This document shows positions 1 through 8,988 of a stretch of DNA of 64,000 nt, piece by piece. Position numbers and translations under genes: made by a program. Below the pieces are notes generated by a model. The model did not search any database. It saw only the letters and a list, made by a program, of their open reading frames with translations, and was not told the DNA's origin. How positions within the stretch are numbered: position 1 is the stretch's first letter; every line of letters begins with the position of its first letter. Source of the stretch: QZKY01 sp942492925 (GTDB lineage Bacteria; Pseudomonadota; Gammaproteobacteria; Burkholderiales; Burkholderiaceae_D); NCBI GenBank assembly GCA_942492925.1, contig OW818641.1:1798001-1862000 (forward strand). Direction: 5' to 3'.

Positions 1-3000
1 AGTTGCGGCAGGCTTCACGAGGCATTACCGTGAGTGCCAGTGCGCTGGCATAAGGCGCGATCACCAAATCATCTCCCAATCCGCGCTTGAAACCCAGCCC
101 TGGAACGCCGAACGCGCGGTATTGATAAACCTGATGTGCATCGGTGGCGTTATAGCAAGATTCGGAAATACCCCAAGGCACAGATCGTTGTCGGCCATAT
201 TCGATCTGCCGCAGCACCACCGCTTTACTGGTCTGATCCAGCAAGGTATTTTCATAACTCGGCATGATCAAGCTCGGCATGAGGTACTCAAACATCGAGC
301 CACTCCAGGAAATCAGGCTTACATTGGCACCATGACTGGTCAGCAGTCGACCAAGCAAGAACCAATGCTTCTGCGGTATCTGTCCTTGTGCGATAAGCAG
401 AAAACTGGCGAGACGCGCTTCGGATGCCAGCAGGTCGTAGCAAGCGGGATCGCGTCGCCGTTCACCAACGTCATACCCTATGCTCAGCAAGCCGCTTGAT
501 GTATCGTAAAGAAATTCAAAATCCATCATTGCCAGTGCGCGACAACGCTCCACCAATTCATCGATGATCTGGATTCTTTCCTGTGCATTTGTGAATGGAG
601 GCGATGATGTTGCATCGGTCGAGGTCGCTGAATCATCATCAACTGTACGCACCTTGGCCAATTCTGCCAAAGTCGAAATGTTGCCTGTTTGTTTCTGATC
701 GGATACCAGAAATGCAAGATCAACTCGAAGCAATCGGACCTGCTGGTTGAACGCCTGTGTCCAGCAATATAGTTCGCCATCGATATCAATGTCCGATGGG
801 AGCGACGCCTGCAAGGCTTCACCAATTTTGAGAATCTCATTTAACTGAATATCGGCAGCTGCCAATGCTTTGGGCTGCCCGTCCGTGGTGAGTGGGCGTA
901 ACGTGTCTTGCAAAAATTTGATTATTTTCGCAAGATCTGGAGCGGGAGATAATGGGACGTGCTCTGACAACACCTGCAAAGTGTCCTGTAGCCCACAAAA
1001 TGCGCACGATGCCAACACTGGCTTATTTTTTAACTCACACAATCCTGACTGCAAAGTCAGCAAGCTTCCGGCCAAATTTCCGCTGTCTACCGATGAAACA
1101 TATTGCGGACGAAGTGGTTGTAAGGTACGTGTGTCATACCAGTTGTAAAAATGGCCGCGGTAACGCTCCAGCTTTTCCATCGTCGCCAGCGTGTTTTCGG
1201 TCAGCTGCAGGAATTCTCCGGCGGAAATATAGCCAAAATCGTACGCAGCCTGATTGGCCAGTAGCGCCATGCCAATGTTCGTAGGTGACGTGCGCGAAGC
1301 AATGACCGAACTTGGATAGGTCTGAAAATTATCGGGAGGCAACCAGTTATCTAGTGGCGCGACGAATTCTGAGAAGTAACGCCAGGTTCGTCGCGCCACC
1401 GTCCGCAGAAAAACTCGTTGCGCAACGGTCAAAGCCGGCTCTCTGGAAACAAGCGGTATGCTGATCCACCAAGCGACGATTGGCGATGCCAACCATAACA
1501 ACAAAATTGGCCCACAGAAGATCAACTCTTTTGAGCGACTGTCTCCCCATTCCAATGCCAGCGCCACCGTCAGCAACATCGCTAGAACAGGTGCAACCCA
1601 CATCTCTTTAAAAAAATCAGTCAGCGTACGGCGCGCATTGCGCGTAGCATAGGATGGAATATGCCAGAGCAACAAACCGCGTCGTGTGAACACCATCCGC
1701 ACACCCGAGCGCAGGATCGCGTCCAGGCAAATCAACATATCGTATGGAAGCAGAATCAGGGGCAGTAAGGCGAGTGCGATAGGGCGGAATGCTGATTTGC
1801 AGGTCAGTATCAGATGTACCAACCAATCTCGTTCTTTAGGCTTGCGGATAAGGGTAATGATGTTTCCCAGCAAAGTAGGCAAGAGCACTACCCCTGTGAC
1901 CAGCAGAGTCCAGCGCCAAGCCGATCCTGGATCAAATAACCAGGCACCTGCAAGCAATGCAAACAGCGCAGGAGAAACGAGGCTGCGGCGAAGATTGTCA
2001 AAAATTTTCCACTGCGACAAACAAGATAGCGGATTCGGTTGCCGCTTTGTCTGCGATCCATTTCCAACAGCCGGACTTCCAGGCACACGCGATAAGAGCC
2101 AGCCAGCCAGCTGCCAGTCGCCACGTATCCACCGATGCCGTCGGCTTGTTTCTTCGAGGTAGCTAGCGGGGTGCTCTTCAATCAAATCAACATCTGTCAC
2201 CAGCGCCGAACGCGCGTATCCGCTTTCGAGCAGGTCATGACTTAAAATGATATTTTCTGGAAAACGTCCATCGACGGCTTGACGAAACGCATCCACATCG
2301 TAGATCCCTTTGCCGATGAAGGACCCTTCACCGAAAACATCTTGGTAAACATCCGACACCTCACGCGTGTAGGGATCGATACCTGACTCGCCAGCAAACA
2401 ATTTCGCAAACCTCGTCTGACTTGCACTGGTCAGACTGATAGAAGCGCGCGGTTGCAGAATCGCATAGCCGTCCACAATGCGTCCCTTGTTGGCGTCGTA
2501 TATCGGCCGATTGAGTGGGTGACCGAGATTTCCGATCAGTTTGCGTGCTGTGTCACGAGGCAGTTGTGTGTCGGTATCCAAGGTAATGACGTACTTGACC
2601 GAACCGAGGATAGACCGATCACCGACAATATCCGAGAAGGCAGCTTGTCCATTTCCACGCAGTAAGGTATTGAACTGCTCCAGTTTGCCACGCTTGCGTT
2701 CATACCCCATCCATATCTGTTCATGCGGATTCCACACACGAGGCCTGTGGAACAGATAAAAAATGCAGGGCCTATCCTCCTGGTAAGTTTCGTTAAGCGT
2801 CTGGACAGCATTTTTTGCGTAAGCAATTAACGCGGCGTCTTCCGGCATGGTGCATGCTGACGCATCACGAAAATCCGTCAACAAAGCAAAAAAGAGATTG
2901 ACGTCACGATTACCGAGATAACGGATTTCCAAAGCCTGCAGAAGATCGTCAATATCACTGAGCTTGCTCACCAAAGTGGGGACAACCACCATCGTGCGAT

Positions 3001-4471
3001 GCTCGGCGGGTATGCCCCGCGAGAAATCCAGCCGCGGCAATGCGCGAGGTGGCAAGCTGAGTGTAACAAACAGATTCACCAGCGCAACGGCTATTGACGA
3101 GACGCCGATGGTGCAGGTGATTGCAAAAAACCAGTACTCCCAATCACGAAGACTGAATCCGTCGAAAGAAGAATGAATAAACGATGTCACCAATGCGGTA
3201 AGTGACAAGATGGGTATGAGATAAAGAATCAGGCGAAAATCCCGGAGCATCCGATTGACACGCCGTGCACACGAAAAACGACAGCCGACAGCGCGTTCCA
3301 GCATCGGACGCCCCTGATCGATCAGGAAGTAGCCGACATGTGCAGTACGGTCGATGACATTCAATTGCTTGGCCGCACTCTGTGCGAGAATAATGGCTTC
3401 TCGTGCCACAGCGAACTCGGTACGCGAACACCCCTTCGCCACTTCTTCGATAACATGCCGATATCGATCGCGCGTAGGGAAATCTTGATTGGCGTAGATT
3501 TCTGCCGGATCTTCACACAACGTACGCTCGACAACGCTTTGCGACTCGACAAAATTCTGCCACTCCATGGAACTGATGAAGCGCAAACTGCCAATACTGT
3601 TCGCAATGGAAATCTGATTGGTCGCTGCCGTTCTACCGGAGGCTTCTGACAACTCCGATGCCGTCACACCTTGCGCCAGGAGTTTGTGCTCTACCCATGC
3701 TTGTACGAAGGTCATAGCAGATCCATGCGCCTGGAGTCTTGCATAGAATTCCTCTACAAACGGAGCCGTCAGAGGAACATCGGCATCGGCAAATTCTGCA
3801 AGCAACTTGATCAATTGCTTCGGATCGCTTTCTGCTGTAGCCTGCATGCGGTCCGCCCATTGACATGCCGCATCCAGTTCTTCGCGCCGATGCGCAATGC
3901 GCAATCCCACCCGTCTCAGGTTTTCCAGCAATGCCAACTGCAACATGATGGGAAACGCCCATAACTCACCGAGCCTCAATGGATCAACGGACTGATACGC
4001 GGCAATGAATTGACTGGAGTTGTCGCTGTCCACACGACCGTCCATGTGAGAAATCAATTCCAGCGCCAAGTCATAGATGCGCGGAAAACCGGCTGTCGGG
4101 CCATCAGCCAGCCGCGGCAACTGCTTGCTGTAACCTTTTGGCAGATGTCGACGCGCCAGAACGATCTGTTGTTCAATCAGATAAAAATTGTCAAGCAACC
4201 ATGCTTCCGCCGGTATGATTCGCTCTCCCGGAGTAGCTGCTGCCGTCACAATGTCATACGCTGTCAACAACACGCGTGCATTGTCCTTCAGCCTTGGCAG
4301 CAACCTGTCCGGTCCCGGGTGCGGATCGATTCTATGCTGTTCGGCCAGCGACACAGCATGGCGCTTGAGCTGCTCAATGCTGAGCAACTCTGAACGCAAT
4401 AACTCCGTATCCCTATCATTCCTCAATACATGTCGTGCGCGTCCGGGGAAAAGGTGTTCAATAATGGCCAT
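1..4471 (-). CDS. ndvB: cyclic beta-1,2-glucan synthase, NdvB/Cgs type (partial, runs off left edge)
   Basis: An open frame of 1490 codons is read without a stop to base 2; the C-terminus lies outside the window. The start ATG at 4471 follows a GGGGAG ribosome site, with an in-frame stop four codons upstream. Two membrane helices lie near residues 415-475. A GT84-type glycosyltransferase domain follows with a DTD motif (D632, D634) and an RHRW motif (W781), then a cluster of about five helices near 800-990. The last ~450 residues resemble the glycoamylase-like domain that precedes GH94 in this family (motifs SWSGSMFEY and PWGISE). Family members of ~2800 residues make periplasmic cyclic glucans from UDP-glucose at the inner membrane; the GH94 phosphorylase domain that sets ring size would lie to the left. 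The family call is firm; activity is inferred. Confidence 0.9.
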   Translation of the reverse strand, partial: MAIIEHLFPGRARHVLRNDRDTELLRSELLSIEQLKRHAVSLAEQHRIDPHPGPDRLLPRLKDNARVLLTAYDIVTAAATPGERIIPAEAWLLDNFYLIEQQIVLARRHLPKGYSKQLPRLADGPTAGFPRIYDLALELISHMDGRVDSDNSSQFIAAYQSVDPLRLGELWAFPIMLQLALLENLRRVGLRIAHRREELDAACQWADRMQATAESDPKQLIKLLAEFADADVPLTAPFVEEFYARLQAHGSAMTFVQAWVEHKLLAQGVTASELSEASGRTAATNQISIANSIGSLRFISSMEWQNFVESQSVVERTLCEDPAEIYANQDFPTRDRYRHVIEEVAKGCSRTEFAVAREAIILAQSAAKQLNVIDRTAHVGYFLIDQGRPMLERAVGCRFSCARRVNRMLRDFRLILYLIPILSLTALVTSFIHSSFDGFSLRDWEYWFFAITCTIGVSSIAVALVNLFVTLSLPPRALPRLDFSRGIPAEHRTMVVVPTLVSKLSDIDDLLQALEIRYLGNRDVNLFFALLTDFRDASACTMPEDAALIAYAKNAVQTLNETYQEDRPCIFYLFHRPRVWNPHEQIWMGYERKRGKLEQFNTLLRGNGQAAFSDIVGDRSILGSVKYVITLDTDTQLPRDTARKLIGNLGHPLNRPIYDANKGRIVDGYAILQPRASISLTSASQTRFAKLFAGESGIDPYTREVSDVYQDVFGEGSFIGKGIYDVDAFRQAVDGRFPENIILSHDLLESGYARSALVTDVDLIEEHPASYLEETSRRHRWIRGDWQLAGWLLSRVPGSPAVGNGSQTKRQPNPLSCLSQWKIFDNLRRSLVSPALFALLAGAWLFDPGSAWRWTLLVTGVVLLPTLLGNIITLIRKPKERDWLVHLILTCKSAFRPIALALLPLILLPYDMLICLDAILRSGVRMVFTRRGLLLWHIPSYATRNARRTLTDFFKEMWVAPVLAMLLTVALALEWGDSRSKELIFCGPILLLWLASPIVAWWISIPLVSREPALTVAQRVFLRTVARRTWRYFSEFVAPLDNWLPPDNFQTYPSSVIASRTSPTNIGMALLANQAAYDFGYISAGEFLQLTENTLATMEKLERYRGHFYNWYDTRTLQPLRPQYVSSVDSGNLAGSLLTLQSGLCELKNKPVLASCAFCGLQDTLQVLSEHVPLSPAPDLAKIIKFLQDTLRPLTTDGQPKALAAADIQLNEILKIGEALQASLPSDIDIDGELYCWTQAFNQQVRLLRVDLAFLVSDQKQTGNISTLAELAKVRTVDDDSATSTDATSSPPFTNAQERIQIIDELVERCRALAMMDFEFLYDTSSGLLSIGYDVGERRRDPACYDLLASEARLASFLLIAQGQIPQKHWFLLGRLLTSHGANVSLISWSGSMFEYLMPSLIMPSYENTLLDQTSKAVVLRQIEYGRQRSVPWGISESCYNATDAHQVYQYRAFGVPGLGFKRGLGDDLVIAPYASALALTVMPREACRN

Positions 4472-4581
4472 GCCACTCCCCTACCTGAACTTGCGGTCTT
4501 GAGCATGCTTATAAAGCAGTTCATCTGTTACGCAATTGTTATGTGACCTGGATAGTGAAATTCCCTCAAAGTAAATAAGGT

Positions 4582-4710
4582 TCAACGCAGTCTTTCAGAA
4601 GCAATGCGCTCCTTGAATTCTTTTTTTGTTTTTTTCGCAGCCTTCTTTTCCTTTTGCGTCATGGTCGGCTTCTTTTTATCCATCTTGATGTTCTTTTGTT
4701 CTTTGCTCAT
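4582..4710 (-). CDS. small lysine-rich hypothetical protein (42 aa)
   Basis: A 42-residue frame starts at an ATG preceded by AGGAG at good spacing (aggagaaattgacATG). The product is extremely basic: about fifteen lysines, several in KK or KKK clusters, with no hydrophobic stretch, so it is probably a soluble nucleic-acid-binding or disordered peptide. It lies between ndvB and an AI-2E family permease, beside other small stress-type genes. I do not recognise the family. The ribosome site and the regular lysine-rich composition argue that it is real, but a frame this short could be chance. Confidence 0.5.
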   Translation of the reverse strand: MSKEQKNIKMDKKKPTMTQKEKKAAKKTKKEFKERIASERLR

Positions 4711-5016
4711 GTCAATTTCTCCTGATAATTGATGGCGACTCTACTCATTGACCCGGATGGTCCGTGCTGTGGCGTTTTAATTGCGAATCTCAGATACGCA
4801 CAAATAATATGTATTCTAAAAACCAAACAAGAGTCCCAGTCCGATCGTCGTTGGGAGTAGTTGTAATCAATCAAGCTATGTCTGTACCATGAGAATGCTT
4901 CCAGTCATCAGCGATGGCAACGCAATCAGCCAGGGCCGACGGCTCTTCAAGTGAGAATGCAAAGCTAGGAACACAGAATATGAACCCAACCAGCAAACGT
5001 CTTACCGGATAAATGT
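4711..5016. other. intergenic region without a recognisable gene
   Basis: About 300 bases separate the permease from the Lys-rich small gene. The sequence is AT-rich in part, with no convincing reading frame, tRNA or repeat. It probably carries the promoter of the small gene, but no clear -35/-10 pair stood out. Confidence 0.5.
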
Positions 5017-6087
5017 TCATTCGTTTTCATTTTCAATTGTTACTTTTTGCAGAGAAAATATATCCCACGTAGCGATAAACAAAGCCGCAATCACCGGACC
5101 GATGACAAAACCATTCAAACCGAAAATAGCAATGCCGCCCAACGTCGAGACAAGCACAATATAGTTCGACATTTGTGCGTCACTCGCAACCAGAATGGGG
5201 CGTAAAATATTGTCAATCAATCCAATCACCAGTACGCCATAGAGAATCAATACAACTCCTAGCCAAATCGAGCCGGTAATAAGGAAATAGATCGCCACAG
5301 GCGCCCAGATAATGCTCGCACCGACGGCTGGTACCAGAGACATGAGTGCCATCACTACACCCCACAACATCGCCCCCGGTATGCCAAGAAACCAGAACAT
5401 CACCCCACCCAATGCACCTTGAATAGCCGCAACAAGGATATTGCCCTTAACTGTGGCACGAATCACCGTGGTGAATCGAACAAACAGCAGTCGCTTATGC
5501 TCTCTGTGCATGGGAATCGCTTGTATTATTTTTTCTATTAACTGTTGACCGTCACGCAACAAGGCAAACAGCAAATAAAGCATAACGAAAGTACCAATGA
5601 CGAACCCTGCTGTGTTTTGCCCAATGTTCAGCGCCTTGGAAGCAATATATAAACTTCCTTCTGTAGCAGCGGCTGACAAGGTTTTCTGGAAAGTCGAAAA
5701 ATCACCCAGCCCATACCGGGACAAGAGATCGGATACCCATATTGGCAGAGAAGTCATGGCTTGCTGAAAGTGAACGTCCATGTTCAGTTCGCCTGATTTG
5801 ATTTTTTCATAAAAGCTTGAGCCGTCTTGCACTAGTGATGCGGCGATCAACATCAATGGAATAAAAACAGCGACCAAAAACAATAACAGCGTGAGACATG
5901 CGGCCAGATTGTGTCTTTGTCGCGTCAACTTGAGCAGCCTGCGCTGAATCGGCGAAAATATGATCGCTAGGATAATCCCCCACAATATCGCGCCATAAAA
6001 CGGAAGCAAAATCCAGATGAACGCGATGGTCACGACGATCAGTAAAAGTCGTAACGTTTGCTGCTGAAGCCTGCGCGATTCATTCAT
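5017..6087 (-). CDS. AI-2E family transporter (PerM/YdiK-like membrane protein)
   Basis: The 356-residue product has the usual length and layout of the AI-2E exporter family (formerly UPF0118). Paired N-terminal helices (about 13-48) are followed by another helix near 60-85, a soluble stretch, and a C-terminal block of four or five helices with glycine-rich turns such as GALGGVMFWFLGIPGA and the conserved VPAVG segment. Family members are inner-membrane proteins tied to signal export, Na+/H+ exchange or stress tolerance; the substrate cannot be told from sequence. It stands alone, flanked by small stress-related genes. The start ATG is the first good one. Confidence 0.85.
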   Translation of the reverse strand: MNESRRLQQQTLRLLLIVVTIAFIWILLPFYGAILWGIILAIIFSPIQRRLLKLTRQRHNLAACLTLLLFLVAVFIPLMLIAASLVQDGSSFYEKIKSGELNMDVHFQQAMTSLPIWVSDLLSRYGLGDFSTFQKTLSAAATEGSLYIASKALNIGQNTAGFVIGTFVMLYLLFALLRDGQQLIEKIIQAIPMHREHKRLLFVRFTTVIRATVKGNILVAAIQGALGGVMFWFLGIPGAMLWGVVMALMSLVPAVGASIIWAPVAIYFLITGSIWLGVVLILYGVLVIGLIDNILRPILVASDAQMSNYIVLVSTLGGIAIFGLNGFVIGPVIAALFIATWDIFSLQKVTIENENE

Positions 6088-6284
6088 TGAATTTCCCGTT
6101 GTAAAACCATTCGCTTAATGAAGCTACGCGCCAATGACAGACAGCGCAAAGCGCTATAGCCACAGCTAAACGCTTGCTCTGCTGTGAAGCCAATTTGAAA
6201 CAATAGTGGTGCGCACGAACAGAAAAATCAGTCAAATTTTTACAATGACCGTTATTGGATTTCACTTACTCTTGTGATGTACCG

Positions 6285-6488
6285 CTAGGTTTTATGGCGA
6301 GCCTCAAACTCCTTGATCTGCTTTTCAATCTCATCCTTGCTGGTACCATATATTTCCTGAATTTTTCCAACAAGTTTGTCGCGCTTTCCTCCAATCTGTT
6401 CAAGATGATCATCGGTGAGTTTTCCCCACTGTTGTTTTACATTGCCCTTAAACTGCTTCCAGTTTCCTTCAACAATATTCCAGTCCAT
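6285..6488 (-). CDS. CsbD family stress-response protein
   Basis: The 67-residue protein opens with MDWNIVEGNWKQFKG and continues with a WGKLTDD segment and the GKRDKLVGKIQ repeat typical of CsbD/YjbJ proteins. It is small, hydrophilic and mostly helical, with no signal peptide. CsbD proteins are abundant under general stress in many bacteria, but their molecular role is unknown. It lies next to BON-domain and small membrane protein genes that are often induced with it. In a genome of this type control by RpoS is plausible, yet no promoter was assigned. Confidence 0.9.
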   Translation of the reverse strand: MDWNIVEGNWKQFKGNVKQQWGKLTDDHLEQIGGKRDKLVGKIQEIYGTSKDEIEKQIKEFEARHKT

Positions 6489-7064
6489 TTTCTCCCCCTT
6501 ATTAAGTGAAAAGCATTATTGATACACGAAGCAAGCGTCCACGCCACGGCTGAGTCTGCATGATCAGCCTGTTTTCTCTGTGATCAATCTCAGCAAACCA
6601 CGCATCTCGCTTGCCACAAATCAAATCATCCACTGACGACCACCCTATCTCTAAGTTGTAGTATCGGCACCGGGATTTCACGCGCCCTGGAAAACTGAGC
6701 AAATAATTTTTACTCGCTCATTGAGTTGCTGAAACATTAGTTGCTGAAATGCATGATAAATGACTGGGATGTGCCTCAATACGCGATGTCATCGACAACT
6801 TTGTTGAACGGAGCGAACATTAGTTCGTCCAACATAACATACTTATCTGCAATATCTTGCTTATTGGCACGAACTACTGAAAGTAAAAACAAAATCTAGC
6901 AGCGCACCGACAAACTGCGAAAAAGCATCATCACTATCTTTGCGCTGGCACAAGAATCGCCCTTATAAATGCCGTAAATTTTGGAAGTGGGTTCATAGTG
7001 CGCTGTGTAACTTGTCATTGCTCATCCATCTTTACGACTTGAACTTACTAAGGAGTGCCTATTC
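6489..7064. other. divergent intergenic region between csbD-like and BON lipoprotein genes
   Basis: This 576-base stretch contains only weak frames. A 66-codon minus frame (6502-6702) has no recognisable similarity and no convincing ribosome site. The region should carry the promoters of the leftward CsbD gene and the rightward BON lipoprotein gene. A short direct repeat (gttgctgaaa, twice, near 6724-6750) is visible. I see no RNA gene or mobile element. Confidence 0.5.
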
Positions 7065-7379
7065 ATGAAACACTTTAAATATCTTTCAACGTTTTTCCTT
7101 GCTGTCATGTTGGCGACGTTGCTGGGTTGTGCATCTTCATCAAAAAATGAGAGCACAGGGGAATACCTGGATGACAGCGTAATTACAACGAAAGTCAAAA
7201 CCGCCATTTTTAATGAGCCCACACTGAAATCAACGGAAATCAACGTCAAAACATACAAAGGCGTCGTCCAACTCAGCGGTTTCGTCAATTCTCGAAATGA
7301 CATCTACAAAGCTGTCGAGGTTGCGCGTGGTGTGAAGGGTGTGAAATCAGTCAATAACGACATGCGATTGAAAGAGTGA
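7065..7379 (+). CDS. BON domain lipoprotein (OsmY-like)
   Basis: The 104-residue protein has an N-terminal signal peptide ending in a lipobox (LLGC, Cys at about residue 22) and then one BON domain. The domain shows the order DDSVITTKVKTAIF, EINVKTYKGVVQLSGFV and a closing AVEVARGVKGVKSV segment, which is diagnostic. BON domains bind phospholipid or envelope surfaces, and OsmY-like proteins protect the periplasm in osmotic stress. The start follows AAGGAG (taaggagtgcctattcATG). The next gene begins 35 bases after its stop, suggesting co-transcription up to the terminator at 7.6 kb. Confidence 0.88.
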   Translation: MKHFKYLSTFFLAVMLATLLGCASSSKNESTGEYLDDSVITTKVKTAIFNEPTLKSTEINVKTYKGVVQLSGFVNSRNDIYKAVEVARGVKGVKSVNNDMRLKE

Positions 7380-7414
7380 CAGCAAGCCATGTCGCCAAAT
7401 CAGGAGTAACGAAT

Positions 7415-7561
7415 ATGCTTCAAACCCTCGCGATTATTCTGATTGTCTTATGGCTGATTGGCTTGGTCTCGTCCTACACCATGGGAGGATTTATTCACAT
7501 TCTCCTTGTCATCGCGGTCGTGGTGATATTAGTACGCCTCATCCAAGGCAAGCGCCTTTGA
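7415..7561 (+). CDS. small membrane protein, lmo0937 family
   Basis: The 48-residue product consists of two hydrophobic segments (about 3-19 and 27-42) around a GG-containing turn, ending in the basic tail RLIQGKRL. This matches the short lmo0937-type membrane protein family, whose function is unknown. The start chosen is the ATG after CAGGAG (caggagtaacgaatATG); a longer frame reaches back into the stop of the BON gene and lacks a ribosome site. It is probably transcribed with the BON lipoprotein gene and ends just before a strong terminator. Confidence 0.75.
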   Translation: MLQTLAIILIVLWLIGLVSSYTMGGFIHILLVIAVVVILVRLIQGKRL

Positions 7562-7577
7562 CAACTTTGCAGGTTCG

Positions 7578-7630
7578 AACGGGGCAGCATCGATTTTGCA
7601 GAAATCAATCGATGCTGCCCCGTTTATTCT
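7578..7630 (+). terminator. rho-independent terminator
   Basis: A perfect 18-bp inverted repeat (7578-7595 with 7607-7624, GC-rich core cggggcagc) with an 11-base loop is followed by a T-rich tail (tattctcgttt). It closes the BON/lmo0937 transcript. Confidence 0.85.
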
Positions 7631-7652
7631 CGTTTATTTGAGCAATGCTCAT

Positions 7653-7816
7653 GCGCCGACCCTCCCGCTAACCAACGAACACACTGCCGCCCGGATTCTG
7701 GCAACGCAAAACAATGGGACGTGCCTGATTACCACCGTCTTGATCTCGATTGGATGGCGATGACCGACAGAGTCATCGTGTTGAAGGATGGGAAGATGGT
7801 ACATGACGCCCTCTAA
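7653..7816 (+). pseudogene. remnant of an ABC transporter ATPase (C-terminal fragment, frameshifted)
   Basis: Just upstream of mnmH lies the decayed tail of an ABC ATPase. Codons from 7653 read APTLPLTNEHTAARILA, which resembles the region after Walker B, then TCLITT. One base appears lost near 7731; the next frame continues HRLDLDWMAMTDRV and IVLKDGKMVHDAL to a TAA at 7814-7816. This is the usual order of H-loop and C-terminal strand in CydC-type or similar exporters. No Walker A or signature motif remains, so it cannot be functional. It marks a deletion of a larger transporter gene. Confidence 0.7.
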
Positions 7817-7821
7817 CCCGC

Positions 7822-8988
7822 ATGATTCAAAATTACATCCCCCTAGATACCGCACACGCCCCGGCTAACACAATGTTACTGGTGCGCGATACAATGGTGG
7901 AACTATTTCAGATATCCCCCAAAATGCGGCATTACCAAAGCGAATTCTTCTCCCACCTGGCACAGTTCGACACGATCATCGATGTTCGCAGTCCTGCCGA
8001 ATACGCGGAAGACCATATCCCCGGCGCGATCAATTGCCCCGTGTTGAACGATGAAGAACGCGCGCGCGTTGGCACCCTCTACAAGCAAGTCAATCCATTC
8101 GAGGCGAAAAAAGTTGGGGCTGCCATAGTGGCAAAAAACATCGGCATCCACATCGAGCAACAATTCCTCAAGATGCCCCGCACCTGGAAACCGCTCATCT
8201 ATTGCTGGCGCGGCGGCAACCGTAGCGGCGCGATGACACACATCTTGTCAAAAATTGGCTGGCGCGCTGAACAACTCGAAGGCGGTTACAAAACCTACCG
8301 CAGTCAAGTCATCGCCGCTCTCGCAGAAGCACCCAAACATTACATCTTCAACGTGATTTGCGGAACAACCGGCAGCGGCAAGAGCCGACTGCTCCAGGCG
8401 CTGGACAAAGAAGGGGCGCAAGTGCTCGACCTGGAAAAGCTTGCGGCACATCGCGGCTCCGTCCTCGGCAATCTGCCAACCGAACCGCAACCCTCACAAA
8501 AAGCTTTCGAGAGCCGCATCTGGGAAACGCTGCGGCATTTCGATCCCGCGCGGGTTGTGTTTGTGGAGTCCGAAAGCAAGAAAGTCGGCAAACTCAGTGT
8601 GCCGGAAGCGTTGATGGACAACATGCGCAGCGCCCCTTGCATGACGCTCTCGCTGTCTCGCCCCAACCGCGTCTGCCTCTTGATGGAAGATTATTCGCAT
8701 TTTGTGCGCGATCCAGCTTTCCTCAACGAGCGTTTGAATCGCCTGATCGATTTGCACGGCCGCGTAAAAATCGCGCACTGGCATGAACTGGCCCTCTCTG
8801 GAAAAATGGATACGCTGGTAGAAGCCTTGCTGGTCGATCATTACGACCCGCTGTACCTGCGGTCTATCCACCGCAATTTTGTGCAATCAGATAAAGCGCG
8901 TATTCTCGAACTGAACGACATTACTGAAAATGATTTCCGCGCAGCGGCACGCAGCTTGCATTCGAGCCAATCTCAACAATCAGATTAG
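7822..8988 (+). CDS. mnmH: tRNA 2-selenouridine synthase
   Basis: The 388-residue protein has a rhodanese domain (IIDVRSPAEY; catalytic Cys128 in YCWRGGNRS) followed by a P-loop domain (GTTGSGKS, 181-188). This architecture is unique to MnmH/SelU, which replaces sulfur of 2-thiouridine in tRNA wobble positions with selenium from selenophosphate via a geranylated intermediate. The first 34 residues are not typical; translation may begin at Met35 (7924), since no start has a strong ribosome site. Its 3' end overlaps that of the convergent pstB by nine bases. No selD is present in the window. Confidence 0.9.
   Translation: MIQNYIPLDTAHAPANTMLLVRDTMVELFQISPKMRHYQSEFFSHLAQFDTIIDVRSPAEYAEDHIPGAINCPVLNDEERARVGTLYKQVNPFEAKKVGAAIVAKNIGIHIEQQFLKMPRTWKPLIYCWRGGNRSGAMTHILSKIGWRAEQLEGGYKTYRSQVIAALAEAPKHYIFNVICGTTGSGKSRLLQALDKEGAQVLDLEKLAAHRGSVLGNLPTEPQPSQKAFESRIWETLRHFDPARVVFVESESKKVGKLSVPEALMDNMRSAPCMTLSLSRPNRVCLLMEDYSHFVRDPAFLNERLNRLIDLHGRVKIAHWHELALSGKMDTLVEALLVDHYDPLYLRSIHRNFVQSDKARILELNDITENDFRAAARSLHSSQSQQSD

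Noticed and set aside
6080..6265. 61-codon minus frame before the AI-2E permease
   Set aside because: Overlaps the permease start, no domain, poor start context.
6502..6702. 66-codon minus frame between the CsbD and BON genes
   Set aside because: No recognisable family, no ribosome site, and codon use unlike its neighbours.
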